Assembly: GCA_025358025.1 (NCBI GenBank)
Contig: JANYKW010000099.1
Span: 62,001-126,000, forward strand
Source: Bacteroidia bacterium
Lineage (GTDB): Bacteria > Bacteroidota > Bacteroidia > Bacteroidales > Prolixibacteraceae
Direction of reading: 5' to 3'
Length of the DNA stretch: 64,000 bases
Under the pieces are notes generated by a model. That model was not told the DNA's origin and did no database searches. It was given only the letters and a program-made list of their open reading frames with translations. The stretch's first letter is position 1; every line of letters begins with the position of its first letter. Of this stretch, positions 60,773 through 64,000 are shown in pieces. The position numbers were made by a program, and so were the translations under genes.

Positions 60773-63199
60773 ATGAAAGTTATAAAATTTGGTGGAACAT
60801 CCGTCGGTTCCGTAGAAAATGTTAAGAAAATCGATGAAATAGTTCGAAGTCAACAATCGGATCTGGTCGTAGTGGTTAGTGCCGTTGGCGGGGTCACAGA
60901 TCTGTTGGTTGCTGCTGCAAATGCCGGAGCAAAAGGCAATGAAATTAGCAGTTTTCTGGAGGAGATATGGGAAAGGCATGAAAGATTATTGGCAGGACTT
61001 TTTGACAGCATTACGATCGAAGAGGTAAAGGTAAAGATGAAGAAGCTTTTCGACGATCTTGAGAAAATATTGCAGGGCGTACGGCTGATTGGAGAACTTA
61101 CTCCCAAAACGCTTGACAAGGTGATGGGTTTTGGTGAGCGTCTATCATCTTTGTTTATTGCACGTTACCTTGATGCAGAATGGATAGACAGTGCTGCAAA
61201 TATCCGGACGGATAAAAACCATGGAAGGGCTGGTGTAGATTTTAATGTCACGTATGATCTGATCAGACAGTGTTGCTCTGGATTGAAAAAAACTGCAGTG
61301 GCACCAGGTTTTATCTCTTCTGCTTCGGATGGTACCATGACAACGCTTGGCAGAGGCGGTTCTGACTACACAGCCGCGCTCTTTGCCGCAGCCCTGAATG
61401 CGGAGAAACTTGAAATCTGGACCGATGTGGACGGCTTTATGACAGCTGATCCCCACGTTATCAGTAAAGCATATACTATTCCACAGCTTACGTACAGTGA
61501 AGCATTGGAATTATCACATTTTGGAGCCAAAGTAATTTACCCTCCCACCATTCTGCCGGTTTATCAAAAATCAATTCCGGTGCAAATAAAAAATACCATG
61601 AATCCTTCTGCCGAAGGAACGCTGATCGGTAATGTGAATGAAACGGGAACAGAGCATCCGATAAAAGGGATCTCTTCGATCGATGGAATCTCATTATTTA
61701 CAGTTCAGGGACTTGGAATGGTTGGTGTGACCGGTATTGCCATGCGGCTTTTTGGCGCTTTGGCAAAAGAGGATATCAATGTCATACTCATCTCCCAGGC
61801 TTCATCCGAAAATTCAATCAGTTTTGCCATTGACTCGTCCAGGGGGAAAGTAGCTGAAACTGCCATCCAACAAGAGTTTGAACGTGAAATTTCTTCCGGG
61901 AGAATAAATAAGGTTAGCAGCGAAGAGGATCTCTGCATCATCGCTATCGTAGGCGAAAACATGAAACATTCGGCAGGGATTGCCGGAAAGTTGTTTTATA
62001 CCATTGGGAAAAATGGTATAAATGTAGTTGCTATTGCCCAGGGAGCTTCTGAACAGAACATTTCATGGGTAGTCAAGAAATCAGATCTGCGAAAAACACT
62101 CAATGTCGTGCATGAGTCTTTTTTCCTTTCACCTTATATCGAACTCAATGTTTTTTTGGTTGGAATAGGTACTGTCGGACGAGATTTGATCACACAAATC
62201 AGTCAGCAGCAGCTGAAATTGCAAAAAGAGCACCGGTTGAAGCTTCGCATTTGCGGTGTTGCCAATTCACGAAAGATGATCTTCAACCGGGAAGGATTAG
62301 AACCTGCCTCCATGGCCCAATTCCTGTCAGGTGATCAGGCGGAGAAGTCGGATATGGATAATTATTGCACCCGCATGATAGGAATGAACATGTTCAATTC
62401 TGTTTTTGTGGATTGTACCGCAGAAAAAAAGGTTGCCGATCAGTACCATACTATTTTAAATAACTACATTTCCATCGTGGCTGCAAACAAGGTGGCTGCT
62501 TCTTCAGATTACCTGGCTTACAGGGAATTAAAAGAACTGGCTGCTAAACATGGCGTTAAATATCTTTTTGAGACCAATGTCGGAGCCGGACTTCCGCTGA
62601 TCTCGACTATAAACGATCTGAAACGATCGGGTGACCGTATTGTGCGGATCGAAGCGGTTCTCTCAGGTACGCTCAATTTCATTTTCAATACACTTAGCAG
62701 TGAAATTCCTTTGAGCAAAGCCATACAGCTCTCGAAAGAAAAGGGATTCTCTGAGCCTGATCCACGGATTGATCTCAGTGGAGTTGATGTGGTCAGAAAA
62801 CTGGTTATTCTTGCCCGCGAATCTGGTTACCAGCTGAGTCAGGAGGATGTTTTACAAAAACGATTTATTCCTGACCGTTATTTCAATTCAACACTGGATG
62901 ATTTTTGGAGAGACATTCATGAAATGGATGCACATTTTGAGGCTGAAAGATTGATACTTGAAAAGGAGAAGAGAAAATGGCGCTTCGTCGGATTGATGGA
63001 AGAAGGGCAAGCCTCTGTTTCACTGCAGACTGTTGGGCCGGGTCATCCATTTTTTGATCTGGAAGGCAGCAACAACATTGTCCTCATTACAACCGAGCGA
63101 TACAACGAATCGCCTATGCTAATCAAAGGATATGGTGCAGGAGCAGCTGTTACTGCAGCAGGGGTTTTTGCTGACCTGATCAAGGTGGCGAATATTTAA
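60773..63199 (+). CDS. thrA: Bifunctional aspartate kinase/homoserine dehydrogenase
   Basis: 808 aa from the ATG at 60773 (MKVIKFGGTSVGSVENV). Aspartate kinase domain (1-285: KFGGTSVG, FGERLSS, TTLGRGGSDYTA), two ACT regulatory domains (about 310-450, with GLGMVGVTGIAMRLFGAL), and homoserine dehydrogenase (about 465-808: FLVGIGTVGRDL, VAANKVAAS, FETNVGAGLPLI, SGTLNFIFN). It makes homoserine from aspartate for threonine, methionine and isoleucine. The ACT pair indicates feedback control, probably by threonine. The next gene, 106 bp on, is an ApgM-like protein. Confidence 0.97.
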   Translation: MKVIKFGGTSVGSVENVKKIDEIVRSQQSDLVVVVSAVGGVTDLLVAAANAGAKGNEISSFLEEIWERHERLLAGLFDSITIEEVKVKMKKLFDDLEKILQGVRLIGELTPKTLDKVMGFGERLSSLFIARYLDAEWIDSAANIRTDKNHGRAGVDFNVTYDLIRQCCSGLKKTAVAPGFISSASDGTMTTLGRGGSDYTAALFAAALNAEKLEIWTDVDGFMTADPHVISKAYTIPQLTYSEALELSHFGAKVIYPPTILPVYQKSIPVQIKNTMNPSAEGTLIGNVNETGTEHPIKGISSIDGISLFTVQGLGMVGVTGIAMRLFGALAKEDINVILISQASSENSISFAIDSSRGKVAETAIQQEFEREISSGRINKVSSEEDLCIIAIVGENMKHSAGIAGKLFYTIGKNGINVVAIAQGASEQNISWVVKKSDLRKTLNVVHESFFLSPYIELNVFLVGIGTVGRDLITQISQQQLKLQKEHRLKLRICGVANSRKMIFNREGLEPASMAQFLSGDQAEKSDMDNYCTRMIGMNMFNSVFVDCTAEKKVADQYHTILNNYISIVAANKVAASSDYLAYRELKELAAKHGVKYLFETNVGAGLPLISTINDLKRSGDRIVRIEAVLSGTLNFIFNTLSSEIPLSKAIQLSKEKGFSEPDPRIDLSGVDVVRKLVILARESGYQLSQEDVLQKRFIPDRYFNSTLDDFWRDIHEMDAHFEAERLILEKEKRKWRFVGLMEEGQASVSLQTVGPGHPFFDLEGSNNIVLITTERYNESPMLIKGYGAGAAVTAAGVFADLIKVANI

Positions 63200-63233
63200 G
63201 TTGAGCGTTGAGAAAATTTGATCTGAGCTTCCG

Positions 63234-63262
63234 TCACTTTAGCCTTTAACCTTTAGCCTTTG
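63234..63262. repeat. 7-bp tandem repeat between thrA and the mutase gene
   Basis: Read on the minus strand, three AAAGGYT units (AAAGGCT, AAAGGTT, AAAGGCT) and a fourth AAAGTGA follow each other. The last unit resembles the AAAGTG core of the 10-bp-period repeats elsewhere in the window. Confidence 0.5.
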
Positions 63263-63305
63263 ATTCCGTACAAGGAGGATATTATCGAATTAGTAAACTA
63301 TTTGG

Positions 63306-64000
63306 ATGAAGTATATCATATTATTGGGTGACGGCATGTCTGATCAGCCTGAAATTGAATATGGAGGTAAAACTCCGCTCATGGCTGCCCGAAAACCCAA
63401 CATGGATCGCCTTGCAAAAATGGGACGGAGTGGCGTATTGAAAACCATCCCCGACTCCCTCCATCCCGGGAGTGAAGTTGCCAATCTGGCAGTTCTTGGT
63501 TACGATGTGGAAACTGTTTACGAAGGCAGGGGTGTCATAGAGGCTGCAAGTATCGGGGTAGTCCTTCAGGAAGGAGATCTTGCCATGCGATGCAACCTGG
63601 TAACCCTGACCGGAGATATTATTTTGAATCATTCAGCTGGCCATATATCCACAAAAGAGGCAGATGAATTAATCAGGCATCTTAACAAACATCTTGGAAA
63701 CGAGAAAGTTCAATTTTATACTGGAGTATCATACCGTCACCTGCTGGTCATCAAAGGAGGAGATAAGAAGTTGCTTTGTACACCTCCCCATGATGTACCC
63801 GGGAAGGAGTTTAAATCCTTGTTGCCCCAATCCGCTGAAGCATCGGCGCAAGCTACTGCCAAGCTTCTGAATGAACTTATCAGCAGTTCCCAGGAGTTGC
63901 TTCAAAACCACCCAGTTAATATTGCCAGAATATTGGGAGGAAAAGAGCCGGCTAACTCGGTTTGGCCATGGTCGCCGGGTTACAAACCTGCTATGAAGAG
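63306..64000 (+). CDS. ApgM-type cofactor-independent phosphoglycerate mutase family protein (partial at right edge)
   Basis: Starts at 63306 (MKYIILLGDGMSDQP) with CAAGGAGG at 63281-63288, and is open to the window end (231 codons seen). The alkaline-phosphatase-superfamily metal site GDGMSD, the GSEVANLAVLGYDVE segment and NLVTLTGDIILNHSAGHIS match the archaeal ApgM branch. Directly after thrA, members of this branch have been proposed to act as homoserine kinase in threonine synthesis, since ThrB is often missing in Bacteroidota. Both readings fit the sequence; the context favours the threonine role. The C-terminal third is outside the window. Confidence 0.88.
   Translation, partial: MKYIILLGDGMSDQPEIEYGGKTPLMAARKPNMDRLAKMGRSGVLKTIPDSLHPGSEVANLAVLGYDVETVYEGRGVIEAASIGVVLQEGDLAMRCNLVTLTGDIILNHSAGHISTKEADELIRHLNKHLGNEKVQFYTGVSYRHLLVIKGGDKKLLCTPPHDVPGKEFKSLLPQSAEASAQATAKLLNELISSSQELLQNHPVNIARILGGKEPANSVWPWSPGYKPAMK

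Overview
The window looks like a chromosome segment from a member of the Bacteroidota, most likely class Bacteroidia. The evidence is the gene set (an ExbB-ExbD-ExbD-TonB block with a PstS-like lipoprotein, a serine palmitoyltransferase, many secreted glycosidases, an archaeal-type phosphoglycerate mutase behind a ThrA fusion), several promoters of the TTTG-N19-TANNTTTG type, and few Shine-Dalgarno sequences. No tRNA, rRNA, CRISPR array, insertion sequence or prophage was seen. The order and species cannot be fixed from the sequence alone.

Layout. 0-0.5 kb: a gp25-like baseplate wedge protein, possibly the edge of a contractile injection system lying to the left. 0.5-4.8 kb: a multi-TM protein and a three-gene membrane electron-transfer module (tetraheme cytochrome c, Tat-exported 4Fe-4S protein, NrfD-like quinol subunit) with a very good promoter. 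4.8-12 kb: a secreted hypothetical protein, a SRAP protein, a PIF1-like helicase, and a glycerol kinase/glycerol facilitator operon. 12-22.2 kb: a four-gene glycosidase operon (GH78 rhamnosidase, two GH38 mannosidases, GH29 fucosidase) without SusC/SusD. 22.4-24.7 kb: two L,D-transpeptidase genes, the second of which has lost its catalytic core by an internal deletion. 24.9-31 kb: a propeller-toroid protein, a GH127-like enzyme, a short-chain dehydrogenase and serine palmitoyltransferase. 31.2-34.8 kb: two M14 carboxypeptidase homologues, one without its zinc site.

34.9-43.8 kb holds the most unusual locus, an apparent eight-gene operon: LytS-like kinase, LytTR regulator, PqqD-like protein, ATP-grasp ligase, fold-III PLP decarboxylase, a urea-transporter/M23-peptidase fusion, a TPR/outer-membrane-barrel protein and a TPR protein. 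Most junctions overlap or are only a few bases apart. The gene content suggests an undescribed small-molecule or peptide-tailoring pathway tied to the cell envelope. 43.9-45.1 kb is a gene graveyard with remnants of a GH92 mannosidase, a WG-repeat protein and perhaps a DMT-type transporter around a secreted cysteine hydrolase.

45.1-64 kb is mostly housekeeping: MalQ, a secreted superoxide dismutase, the TonB/ExbBDD/TPR/PstS-like block, an S9 peptidase, an ICMT-like methyltransferase, ClpS, a TPR-SPOR protein, a BCP peroxiredoxin, RecA, ThrA, and an ApgM-type mutase cut by the right edge. Intergenic spaces also carry a degenerate ~10-bp-period repeat family (three sites) and one 7-bp-period repeat.
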